From the NCBI GenBank assembly GCA_012295225.1, contig WMKK01000005.1:564958-628957 (forward strand): a stretch of DNA of 64,000 nt. Reading direction: 5' to 3'. The position numbers and the translations under genes were made by a program. This document shows, one piece after another, positions 20,801 through 28,217 of the stretch. The notes under the pieces were generated by a model. That model searched no databases. It saw nothing but the letters and a program-made list of their open reading frames with translations, and was not told the DNA's origin. How positions within the stretch are numbered: position 1 is the stretch's first letter; each line of letters opens with the position of its first letter. Source of the DNA: Ostreococcus mediterraneus (lineage: Eukaryota; Chlorophyta; Mamiellophyceae; Mamiellales; Bathycoccaceae).

Positions 20801-22437
20801 ATGCGGCGATTCGCGAGCGCGATACCGTCACTACTGAATCCGCGATCGCTCTTGAGACGTTGAATTCGCGGATTGATGAAGAACTCGCATTGAATGCAAA
20901 ATTGCAGACCGAGATTGAATGTTTGTCACGCGAGCGAGATGCGCTGACGCAAGCGTTGGAAGAGGCGCGATTGCACGGCGGTATTATTGGCAAAGAAAAC
21001 GAGTCCGAGCGTGAACGTGGTATGTCTTCATACTCGACGCCTACGAAGACGCCTACGACAAGCCGCTTTACTGGTATCTTAAGCCCGTTGATGTCGCCAT
21101 CAACCGAATTGAACACGCCTGAAACACCTTTGACACCAAATGACGATGACGCAGCCGCGGCGCTTGAACGTGAGCAGGCTGAACTCGATGCTCGCAAGGC
21201 CAAACTAGAGCAAATGAGAAGCCATAACGATTACTCTGTGCTTTTGACGTTTATTGAGCACCATGCACTGCGAGATGCGGGGTTCATGGAAAACGGTACG
21301 CCAGTATTGGCTTGCATCATTTTCAGATGCCTACTAAAGTGGGGTACGTTTGAGGCCGAGAGAACATCTCTGTTCGACAAAATCAATGACAGTATGAACT
21401 TAAGTCTAGAACGAGCCCCCGAAGATTACGTTCTGTTGACTTACTGGCTCAGCAACGCCTTCACGCTGCTGAATCTCTTGCACCGAACGCTCAAGAGTTC
21501 TAGTTCAAATAGCAAAGCGAATCGCAGAAAGAGCTCAACGTTCTTGCTCGACCGCATGGCTTCGCGATTTAGATCATCATCGACGCCACTCGCGTCTTCA
21601 CCAGGTGTCAAAGGTGTGGAGCAAATCAACGCAAAGTATCCCGCTTTCTTGTTCAAACAACAGCTGGCTGCATTTGTCGAAAAAGTGTACGGCATGTTGA
21701 GAGATCACATGAAGAAGGACATGTCAAAAGCCCTTGCTGAGTGCATCCAAGCACCAAGGCCCAATCGTTCCAATAGCGCTAAAGCGCCGAAACTGAGCGA
21801 AAGCTGGACAGTAATTATCGAAACTCTTGATAAGTGCCAGAAAGCGATGGTGAGCAGCTATGTACCGCGAGAGTTGGAGAAACCTTTCTTTGTGCAAGTG
21901 TTCTGCTTCATCAATGTTCAAATGTTCAACGCTCTTCTACTGCGACGCGAATGCTGTTCGTTCTCAAACGGTGAATACATCAAGATGGGACTTGCAACCT
22001 TAGAGGAGTGGAGTATACAATCAAACAATGTCGTTAGCGAGGAAGCGTGGGAGGAGTTGCGGTTCATTCGACAAGCTGTACAGCTGTTGGTGATTGATCA
22101 CAAACCGAAGAAAACTCTCAACGAGCTTTCACTAGAGCTGTGCCCACAGCTTACTATACAACAGCTATACCGAATCAGCACAATGTACTGGGATGATAAG
22201 TTTGGTACTGAAACAGTGAGCAGCGACGTCCTCGTCGACATGAAAGCTCGAATGACGCAAGATTCCAACACGCAGAAGAATTCGTTCTTGCTCGATGACG
22301 ACAGCTCTGTGCAATTTAGCGTGGATGCTATCGCTGGGCATGATCTCGAGGTGCAACTCTCGGGCTTCAGCGTGCCGGAGACCATGCTCAATAATCCATC
22401 TTTCGCTTTTCTCGTTTGCGATCCAGCGCAACAATGA
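17818..22437 (+). CDS. Class XI-type (myosin V-like) motor with DIL cargo domain
   Basis: A 1,539-aa unconventional myosin that moves cargo along actin. In order: an SH3-like N-terminus; the motor with P-loop GESGAGKTE near residue 181, switch I NDNSSRFGKY near 238, switch II DIYGFESF near 466 and actin-contact region PHYIRCIKPN near 660; five to six IQ motifs at about 775-895 for calmodulin-like light chains; a coiled coil at about 895-1060; and the DIL cargo domain at about 1140-1520 (FCFINVQMFNALLLRREC). The TEDS position, 16 residues before DALAK, is Glu, which fits a motor active without phosphorylation there. The frame is open upstream, but MSANDVAIALAV at 17818 is the first start clear of the divergent SYP4. 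No introns over 4.6 kb. Confidence 0.93.
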   Translation: MSANDVAIALAVNAAVWVDVARVEAPDARAQRDDADAHGCVEVVGGRVPGVVVAVDVDADAVDVDVRPYAARAVRLRCGECLLRDVVVQEDMVKLNHLHEVGVLDNLKRRYAMDDIYTYTGGILIAVNPFKAMGHLYDEHMMGMYRGGKLGDLSPHVYAVADCAYDALRAENVSQSILVSGESGAGKTETAKLIMQYIAHTSSSAMSGGDDGQKPTQDKVLDSNPLLEAFGNAKTSRNDNSSRFGKYVEMQFDADHRISGAAIRTYLLERSRVVKTNDPERNFHIFYQLCAGADDEDRKAWRLKDASHYHYTNQSACFELEGVDNAEEYKRTVRAMRGVGISEAEEKNMMSVVAGILHLGNVQFINQGDSADEGCVLADDAAKAALGDAAAVLNVGVAALEQSLRTRRIVLSDEVIYKPLPAAEATHSRDALAKSLYSKLFDALVERINASIGQDANSVAFIGVLDIYGFESFAVNSFEQFCINFANEKLQQHFNQHVFKMEQEEYEKEGIDWSYIEFVDNQDMLDVIERRANGIIALLDESCMLASTTDEQFVQKLYSGLKDEPRFSKPKVSQSAFTLSHYAGEVTYESATFLDKNKDFVVQQHEELLAKSERGVVAEMFTTSATSTSSRSSTKLSSVSARFKTQLGELMAKLNVTEPHYIRCIKPNAASKPSSFESSNVLQQLRCGGVLEAVRISCAGYPSRKPVEMFLARYGLLAPDMASLFFEGSEREALKGILSAAHVTGWQIGKTKVFLRAGQMAILDVLRQQKLNAAATEIQRRARAFVKRKQYQDLRSASIKVAAMARGMIARKLVRTMRQEIAAVRIQTAFRAIRDRVKYARTKEAAVKLQAIVRGARARQILRETRAMEAKTNDAARKIQSNWRGKKARKDFAIVKQKARETGALLEAKSALERQLDSERSRTAMEQRARQDDQIRFSQIERDLNVRVKDLEAALMQSKAQIVEVERESRVAKDETASEIAELKSCVDKALLDVDAAIRERDTVTTESAIALETLNSRIDEELALNAKLQTEIECLSRERDALTQALEEARLHGGIIGKENESERERGMSSYSTPTKTPTTSRFTGILSPLMSPSTELNTPETPLTPNDDDAAAALEREQAELDARKAKLEQMRSHNDYSVLLTFIEHHALRDAGFMENGTPVLACIIFRCLLKWGTFEAERTSLFDKINDSMNLSLERAPEDYVLLTYWLSNAFTLLNLLHRTLKSSSSNSKANRRKSSTFLLDRMASRFRSSSTPLASSPGVKGVEQINAKYPAFLFKQQLAAFVEKVYGMLRDHMKKDMSKALAECIQAPRPNRSNSAKAPKLSESWTVIIETLDKCQKAMVSSYVPRELEKPFFVQVFCFINVQMFNALLLRRECCSFSNGEYIKMGLATLEEWSIQSNNVVSEEAWEELRFIRQAVQLLVIDHKPKKTLNELSLELCPQLTIQQLYRISTMYWDDKFGTETVSSDVLVDMKARMTQDSNTQKNSFLLDDDSSVQFSVDAIAGHDLEVQLSGFSVPETMLNNPSFAFLVCDPAQQ

Positions 22438-22547
22438 ACGGATTTTGAACTGTGCTCCGAAATGTAATTTTACACGAACTTTGATTATACTTATTAAACG
22501 TCTACGCAGTCGACAATATTATTATGCGTTTATTATTATGTTTTTAA

Positions 22548-24212
22548 CTACTCTTCATGCGTTGTCAGGCGAGGTGGCCCGAGGTTAGCCATTGGAGACC
22601 GCGGCGCGCCCGACGGGGGCGGCGCCGGAGTCCTACCGCCAGAGTGCGAAATATCAGAATCCATTATTTCAGAAAGAACCATGGCAAATTTAGCAGCATC
22701 GCCAGCGCGAACACGCATCTCCATCGAGCCTTCGCTGCCGCTCTTGTCTTTGAATTTGAAAATCGTTGTTTGGAACTCCGTATACGATTGACCGCCGTGA
22801 ACAGATTTATCGAGCCCGTGGCTCTCCAACTCTTGGCTCACTCTGAGCATGTCAAACCTCTGCAAGGTGAACAATACGATAAGCACACATGCAGAAACCC
22901 AGCCTATTATGGCAAGCATGTAAACAATCATGGCAGCGAAAACGTTGCCACCATTTTTACATCCGTAGAATAAACCGCACGCGTTGTAGTCATCGCCAAA
23001 AAATTGGTGCAAGTTGGCCTGCGTGCTGAGCAGCGCGCTACCGAACAAGCCGAGCGCGCCACCGCCGAGATGAATTGCCACGGCATCGACGACGTCATCG
23101 AGACGATATTTGACCATCAAATCAGAAATCCATACGTACACGAGTCCCGAGAGCGCGCCGATTGTAAGCGCATTCGGTATCGCTACGTACGCGCACGGCG
23201 CCGAACTTGCGACGAGCCCGGTGAGCACGCCGTTAATCATTCTCACCGGTCGAATCGCGGTTTTGTCTCTGTACCAATCGACCGCCACCGTGGTTGCGCC
23301 TCCCATCGCTGCGCAAAGCGTGGTTATGATGGCGATTCTCGATACTATAATCAAATGATCATTCGCCAAAGTTCGCACGCTTCCACAGTTAAACCCGTAC
23401 CAACCGTACCACATAAACAACCCGCCAGCGATTTGAAACACTGGACTCTGCTGTGGCATCGAGCTCTGCGAGTTATTGCGCCCGTGCTCGAATCGCCCAA
23501 TACGAGGGCCAACCATATACACCGACCACAACGCCGCCAAGCCGCCAACCATGTGCACCACCCCTCCTCCCGCGTAGTCGAGCGCCCCGACGTCGAAAAC
23601 CGCGCTCCCACCCTCGCGCGCCGGATTCGCCCACCCCGTCGTCGCCCACGGCCAGTGCGCGACGACCGGAAATATCACCCCCGCCATCGCCGCACTCATA
23701 ATCGCATACGATTGAAACGGAAACCGTTCCGCCACCGCACCCGATACAATCGTCGCGCTCGTCGCCGCAAACGCAAACGAGAAAAACGCGTGCGCGTGCG
23801 CCCTCGCCGACGTCTCAACCACGCTTGACGAAAACATCGACGACGTCAACGCGAACCCATCGCGCCCAGCAAACCCATGCTCACTCTCCCCATTCGATAA
23901 CCCGTACCCAAACAAGTAAAACACCACCGACGTCACGCACAAATCCAGTAAATTCTTCAACAAAATGTTCTTCGTGTTCCGAATGCTCACGCTACCAACT
24001 TCGAGCAAGGTAAACCCAATCTGCATGGAGAACACCAGGGTGGCGCAATACAGGGTGAACACCACATCCACGGTCTCGTCTTCCACCATCGCGAGGACGC
24101 CTCGGCGCCTGTGCGACCTCTCGTCGCCAACCTCTGATGGGGTCCCGACGCGAGTGGCACCAAAAAAGCGCTTTTTCGCTGGCGGCGGATCGCGATCGAG
24201 ATCTTCGGACAT
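22548..24212 (-). CDS. AMT: Ammonium transporter (AMT/MEP/Rh family)
   Basis: A membrane protein of up to 554 aa that carries ammonium across the plasma membrane, central to nitrogen uptake. It shows about eleven membrane helices, the pore twin histidines in GGGVVHMVGG and DAVAIHLGGG, and family stretches YGWYGFNCGS and GWANPAREGGSAVFDVGALDYAGGG (quoted in part). After the usual cytosolic start ESHGLDKSVHGGQSY it continues for about 90 residues with YTEF, an acidic/Met-rich stretch and a Pro-rich end. The first ATG (24212) lies inside the CCGAATGTCCGAA promoter motif. A second ATG at 24089 (MVEDETVDVVF) would remove 41 basic residues and leave the motif non-coding; I cannot decide between them. 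It is head-to-head with TOP3B and convergent with myosin. Confidence 0.9.
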   Translation of the reverse strand: MSEDLDRDPPPAKKRFFGATRVGTPSEVGDERSHRRRGVLAMVEDETVDVVFTLYCATLVFSMQIGFTLLEVGSVSIRNTKNILLKNLLDLCVTSVVFYLFGYGLSNGESEHGFAGRDGFALTSSMFSSSVVETSARAHAHAFFSFAFAATSATIVSGAVAERFPFQSYAIMSAAMAGVIFPVVAHWPWATTGWANPAREGGSAVFDVGALDYAGGGVVHMVGGLAALWSVYMVGPRIGRFEHGRNNSQSSMPQQSPVFQIAGGLFMWYGWYGFNCGSVRTLANDHLIIVSRIAIITTLCAAMGGATTVAVDWYRDKTAIRPVRMINGVLTGLVASSAPCAYVAIPNALTIGALSGLVYVWISDLMVKYRLDDVVDAVAIHLGGGALGLFGSALLSTQANLHQFFGDDYNACGLFYGCKNGGNVFAAMIVYMLAIIGWVSACVLIVLFTLQRFDMLRVSQELESHGLDKSVHGGQSYTEFQTTIFKFKDKSGSEGSMEMRVRAGDAAKFAMVLSEIMDSDISHSGGRTPAPPPSGAPRSPMANLGPPRLTTHEE

Positions 24213-24236
24213 TCGGCGTTGTGTTCGGACATTCGG
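24204..24236. promoter_or_regulatory. Two copies of TTCGGACATTCGG
   Basis: The 13-bp element occurs at 24204-24216 and 24224-24236, 20 bp apart, between the ammonium transporter and TOP3B. It is the reverse complement of the unit in the octamer array at 11996-12050, and it matches 28137-28149 exactly. The left copy overlaps the upstream ATG of the transporter. Confidence 0.6.
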
Positions 24237-24262
24237 TGCGTTCGCGATCGATGGAGTCGCGC

Positions 24263-24319
24263 GCGCGATCGATCAAGGGTATCGATGAAATGCACGCGCG
24301 ATCGATCAAGGGTATCGAT
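24263..24319. repeat. 24-bp direct repeat, 33-bp period
   Basis: Two identical 24-bp copies (24263-24286 and 24296-24319), each containing GATCGATCAAGGGTATCGAT. They lie between the ammonium transporter and TOP3B. If translated in the TOP3B frame, both give ARSIKGID. Confidence 0.75.
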
Positions 24320-24339
24320 CGAGCGAGCGCACGCGCGGG

Positions 24340-24342
<3 letters not shown>

Positions 24343-24378
<36 letters not shown>
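24343..24378. repeat. GGCGTC hexanucleotide repeat (x6)
   Basis: Six tandem GGCGTC units just upstream of the TOP3B ATG. They are likely 5' untranslated sequence; if translated they give alternating Ala-Ser. Confidence 0.75.
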
Positions 24379-24380
<2 letters not shown>

Positions 24381-24436
24381 GCGGTGCGCGGTGTGCGGCA
24401 GAGCGCGGTGCGCGGCGCGCGGCGAAGGTGCGCGGC

Positions 24437-27001
24437 ATGCGTCGCGTGGTGTGCGTAGCGGAAAAGCCGAGTTTAGCGCACGCCATCGCGCGCGCGTTGG
24501 CGAATGATGACGGCGGAGAGGGCGATGGGTCGTTGCGCACCAGACGCGGGGGGGCGACGGATGTGCACGAATTCACGCGCCCGTTCGATGGTTTAGGCGC
24601 GTGTGCGTGGCGCGTGACGTCAGTGACTGGACATGTGATGTCGGTGGAGTTTCCTGAGCGATATGCGAATTGGGATCAGTGCGATCCGGGGGAGTTGTTC
24701 GCGGCGCGCGTGGTGAAGCGGGCGGATGGACGCGTGGCGAGGCACTTGGAAACCGAGGCGAAAGGATGTGATGTGTTGATTTTGTGGCTTGATTGCGATA
24801 GAGAGGGGGAGAATATATGTTTTGAAGTCATCGAGGCGTGTGGGCGCGTGGGTAAGGTGTTGAGGGCGAAATTTAGTGCGGTGACAAAGGATTCGGTTGA
24901 ACGCGCGCTGCGGACGTTGGTTGAGCCAAACATCAACGAAGCGCTCGCGGTGGATGCGAGGCAAGAGTTAGATCTTAAGATGGGTGTGGCGTTTACGAGG
25001 TTTCAGACGCAGTATTTTTTGAACAAGTATGATCGCTTGGATGCGCGCGTGGTATCGTATGGTCCGTGTCAGACGCCGACGCTCGGCTTTTGCGTCGAAC
25101 GTCATTTGGAAATTATTCGTCACGTACCAGAGCCGTATTGGGTGCTCGATGTGGCGATTTCGCGCGATGATGATGTCGACGACGTAGTTCTCGCGTGGTC
25201 TAGGTCGAGAATATTTGATGAGCTCGCGGCGCGCGTCTTCTTACAACTCGTCCACGACGCCGTGCGCCTGCGCGTCGTCGCCATCGATGTCAAGGAGGAG
25301 AAACGAGTTCGACCGAGTGGTTTGAACACGGTAGAGATGCTCAAAACGGCGTCGGCAGGACTTGGAATGGGCGCCCATCGCGCGATGCAAGTCGCCGAGC
25401 GTCTATACATGGCTGGTCACATTTCATATCCTCGAACAGAAAGCACGGCGTATCCGCGAGGATTTGAGCTCAAGGAGACACTCGGCATCCAAAAGTCGCA
25501 TCCAACGTACGGTGAGTTCGTCTCGCGACTTCTCGAAGACGGTGCGTTTACCGCGCCGCGACGTGGGGTTGACGTGGGTGACCATCCACCAATTACCCCC
25601 ATGAGAGCGAGCACCGAGGACCAAGTCGGCGGCGGCGAAGCGTGGCGACTGTACGATTTTATCGCGCGACACTTTATTGCGAGTGTATCTCCAGACTGTG
25701 AGTACGAGACGCAAACTGCGAGATTTGACGCCAATGGAGAATCATTTTCAGCGCAAGGTGTACGCGTTATCACGCATGGATGGACGGAAATTATGCCTCG
25801 TCGAATGATTAAAGACTGCCCGCTACCTACATGTGTTGTCCCGGGCGCAAACGTGGAGATGAAATCTGTACGTTTACGCAGCGAGATGACGGCACCTCCG
25901 GGATACTTGACGGAAAGCGAGTTGATTGGTATCATGGAAAAGAATGGTATCGGTACTGATGCATCAATTCCGACACACATAAATAACATTCAAGTTCGCA
26001 AGTATGTGGACATCGAGAAGGGTCGCCGTATGGTGCCAACACAACTCGGTATCACGCTCGTACAAGGATATTATGCCATCGACGCCGAGCTCGTGCTTCC
26101 AACAGTGCGTCGCCACGTTGAGCAGCAGCTAGATCTCGTGGCGAAGGGTGAAGCGCCGTACGAGGGCGTGGTCAGTCACACGCTTGCACAAATGTTTGAC
26201 AAGTTCAACTTTTTCACGACAAACATCGCGGCGATGGATGCTTTATTTGAAGCATCCTTTTCGCACACGACCACGGAGTCGACGCCTTACTCAAAGTGTG
26301 GACGGTGTCTGAGGTATTTAAAGCTCGTCGGCGCAAGTGGACGAATACAGCGCCTGTACTGTCCTATGGAGGAAGTTGTATACGAGCTCCCAATCGGCGG
26401 CGCGTTCAAACAGTTCAATGGCAAGACATGCGCGCTATGCGGATTTGAGCTTTTGATTTTTACCGTCAAGGGAACGGGAAGGAATTTTCCCTTGTGTCCG
26501 TTCTGTTTTAACCACCCGCCGTACGAAGGGAGTCCGCGAGTCAAGGCAATGTTGCGTGGCTCGCCTCATCCGTGCACGCATCCCGTCGCCGACGCCCTCG
26601 TGGTGTGTCCTTGTCCGGAGTGTCCACCAGATAAAGGATCGATGGTCATGCTCGATCCAACGTCAGGATACAAATTACATTGCTCGACATGCGACGTTTT
26701 AATGAAGCTCCCAGCGAATATTCGCAAGGTGAGCGTCAGCGAGGACGCCGAGTGCGCGGCGTGCCAAGCGAAATGTTTAGACCTCGAATACTTTAGTGGC
26801 GATAAGACTTTAGCATGCTTGGCTTGCGAAGACGAACTTAGCGAGGGAACAAAACTTGTACATAGTAGAAACACCTCGTCCGATGGACGCGGTCGTGGTC
26901 GCGGTCGTGGTCGTGGCGGTCGAGGAGGCAGTCGAGGACGAGGAGACGACAGTCGACACAGTGGCGGCGGCGCCAGTCGGTGTGCCCCCAAACTAGCTTA
27001 G
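24437..27001 (+). CDS. TOP3B: DNA/RNA topoisomerase III-beta
   Basis: An 854-aa type IA topoisomerase that passes single strands through a transient 5'-phosphotyrosine break. Close similarity to TOP3B rather than TOP3A is seen in VAEKPSLAHAIA at the start (TOPRIM domain), WLDCDREGENICFEV (metal-binding acidic residues), the active-site Tyr near residue 331 in GHISYPRTESTAYP, GDHPPITPM and EKNGIGTDASIP. The C-terminal third carries paired-cysteine zinc-binding segments, then an RGG-type tail near 815-850 of alternating Arg and Gly. In animals this tail binds RNA and the partner TDRD3, and TOP3B acts on RNA as well as DNA. ATG 24437 begins directly at the conserved N-terminus. The frame is open upstream through simple repeats that are probably not coding. 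Confidence 0.93.
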   Translation: MRRVVCVAEKPSLAHAIARALANDDGGEGDGSLRTRRGGATDVHEFTRPFDGLGACAWRVTSVTGHVMSVEFPERYANWDQCDPGELFAARVVKRADGRVARHLETEAKGCDVLILWLDCDREGENICFEVIEACGRVGKVLRAKFSAVTKDSVERALRTLVEPNINEALAVDARQELDLKMGVAFTRFQTQYFLNKYDRLDARVVSYGPCQTPTLGFCVERHLEIIRHVPEPYWVLDVAISRDDDVDDVVLAWSRSRIFDELAARVFLQLVHDAVRLRVVAIDVKEEKRVRPSGLNTVEMLKTASAGLGMGAHRAMQVAERLYMAGHISYPRTESTAYPRGFELKETLGIQKSHPTYGEFVSRLLEDGAFTAPRRGVDVGDHPPITPMRASTEDQVGGGEAWRLYDFIARHFIASVSPDCEYETQTARFDANGESFSAQGVRVITHGWTEIMPRRMIKDCPLPTCVVPGANVEMKSVRLRSEMTAPPGYLTESELIGIMEKNGIGTDASIPTHINNIQVRKYVDIEKGRRMVPTQLGITLVQGYYAIDAELVLPTVRRHVEQQLDLVAKGEAPYEGVVSHTLAQMFDKFNFFTTNIAAMDALFEASFSHTTTESTPYSKCGRCLRYLKLVGASGRIQRLYCPMEEVVYELPIGGAFKQFNGKTCALCGFELLIFTVKGTGRNFPLCPFCFNHPPYEGSPRVKAMLRGSPHPCTHPVADALVVCPCPECPPDKGSMVMLDPTSGYKLHCSTCDVLMKLPANIRKVSVSEDAECAACQAKCLDLEYFSGDKTLACLACEDELSEGTKLVHSRNTSSDGRGRGRGRGRGGRGGSRGRGDDSRHSGGGASRCAPKLA

Positions 27002-27178
27002 CGCGCGCGGAGACGGTGAATTGTTTGAAACAAGTTTGGTATTAGCAAAACTACGCCGAATTCAATAGATGATTGATTTTCTAAAATTCTTTCCACCCAC
27101 AGTCATCGACTCAACTTCGCTCAGCGCCAAGCCTTAATATTCCTACTAGTTGAAAGAGAGCTAATGACGACACGAATC

Positions 27179-28026
27179 TTACGCGGCCAAGGCCTTCTTG
27201 ACGAGGGCAGAACGCTTCGTACGCGCAACCGCAACCTTGAATCGCTCAAAGTCGGTGAGGTTGGCACGCGCATCTTGGCGCGCAATCTTCTTGCCCCACG
27301 CGCTCGCCGCCCACTTGCCCGCAACGTCCGCGCTCTTCATCGCCGCTTCAAGCGCGGCGCCGTCGCAAGCGCGCTCGATGTCGACCTTCAAGTCGGTGAT
27401 CGCCACACGGCGGAGACTGATCACATCACGCTTCACGCCCGGGGCGTCAACGAGCACCTATATTATACGGAAAACGATGTTGGTCAGTACTCGCATTCGC
27501 CGTCGCAAATAGTCTCTCCTCGCGCTCGCGCCCACAAACCCCTCGCAGACACCATCCCGCGCGCACGAACTCCTCGCCCGCGCGCGCATGGGCGCTTAAC
27601 AAATATCATCCGCATCAACCCATCGCACGCACGCGCCCACATCCCCGTCGCCCGCGCACACAGCCCCGCCCACGCGATCGCCCCGACTTTAGGGTCTGGC
27701 GTGACCCTAGCCTCAATCAGCATCCCGCCGTCACGCGTCGCTCGACCATCACACGTACCCGGTTCTGGTCAATGATATCAACAATCACCAAAAGCTTGCC
27801 GTAGCGCTTATCCGCCTTCAAGTTGCACAACGCAACGCGGCCGATTTCGATATTTCTCTGCGCGCGCGAACACACCACATCGACATCGGGGTCAGTCTCC
27901 ACGCGATCCCGACGCGCGCGCGGTCTCCTCGTCGTCGTCACCCGCGAACGCGAACGACATCGACGTTGCCTATGCGCGGCAACGCGACGAATGGAATGCG
28001 CTCGATGGACGTACGTTGAAAGGCAT
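27179..28026 (-). CDS. RPL14: 60S ribosomal protein L14 (eL14), three exons
   Basis: A 129-aa eL14 protein of the large cytosolic ribosomal subunit. I read exon 1 as 28015-28026 (only four codons, MPFN), intron 1 at 27858-28014 (donor GTACGT, branch CTGAC, acceptor CGCAG), exon 2 at 27759-27857, intron 2 at 27458-27758 (donor GTACGT, branch CTGAC, acceptor ATATAG) and exon 3 at 27179-27457. The joined protein begins MPFNRNIEIGRVALCNL, as in other plant and algal L14 proteins, and reads through VDIIDQNRVLVDAPGVKRD across the second junction. Its end has KWAASAWGKKIARQDARA and LTDFERFKVAVART. It has the usual length for the family and is head-to-head with the LRR gene. Confidence 0.92.
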
Positions 28027-28136
28027 GGTGTCTAATGCGTCGGAAAGAGGCGTCACGGGGTCGCGAGCCGCGCGTCCAGGGCTTCGCATGCGTTCTCCCA
28101 GAACACTGCAACGCGTGGATCGCTACTGGGGCGATG

Positions 28137-28149
28137 TTCGGACATTCGG
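28137..28149. promoter_or_regulatory. TTCGGACATTCGG element
   Basis: A single copy of the element shared with 24204-24236 and, on the other strand, 11996-12050. It lies between the divergent RPL14 and LRR genes, about 110 bp from the RPL14 ATG and 70-95 bp from the LRR start. Confidence 0.55.
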
Positions 28150-28217
28150 CGTTTTGGAGCGCGAAAACGATGGACCCATTCGCCCGTCGTCGGCGCCAGT
28201 GCGCGACGACGCGCGCG

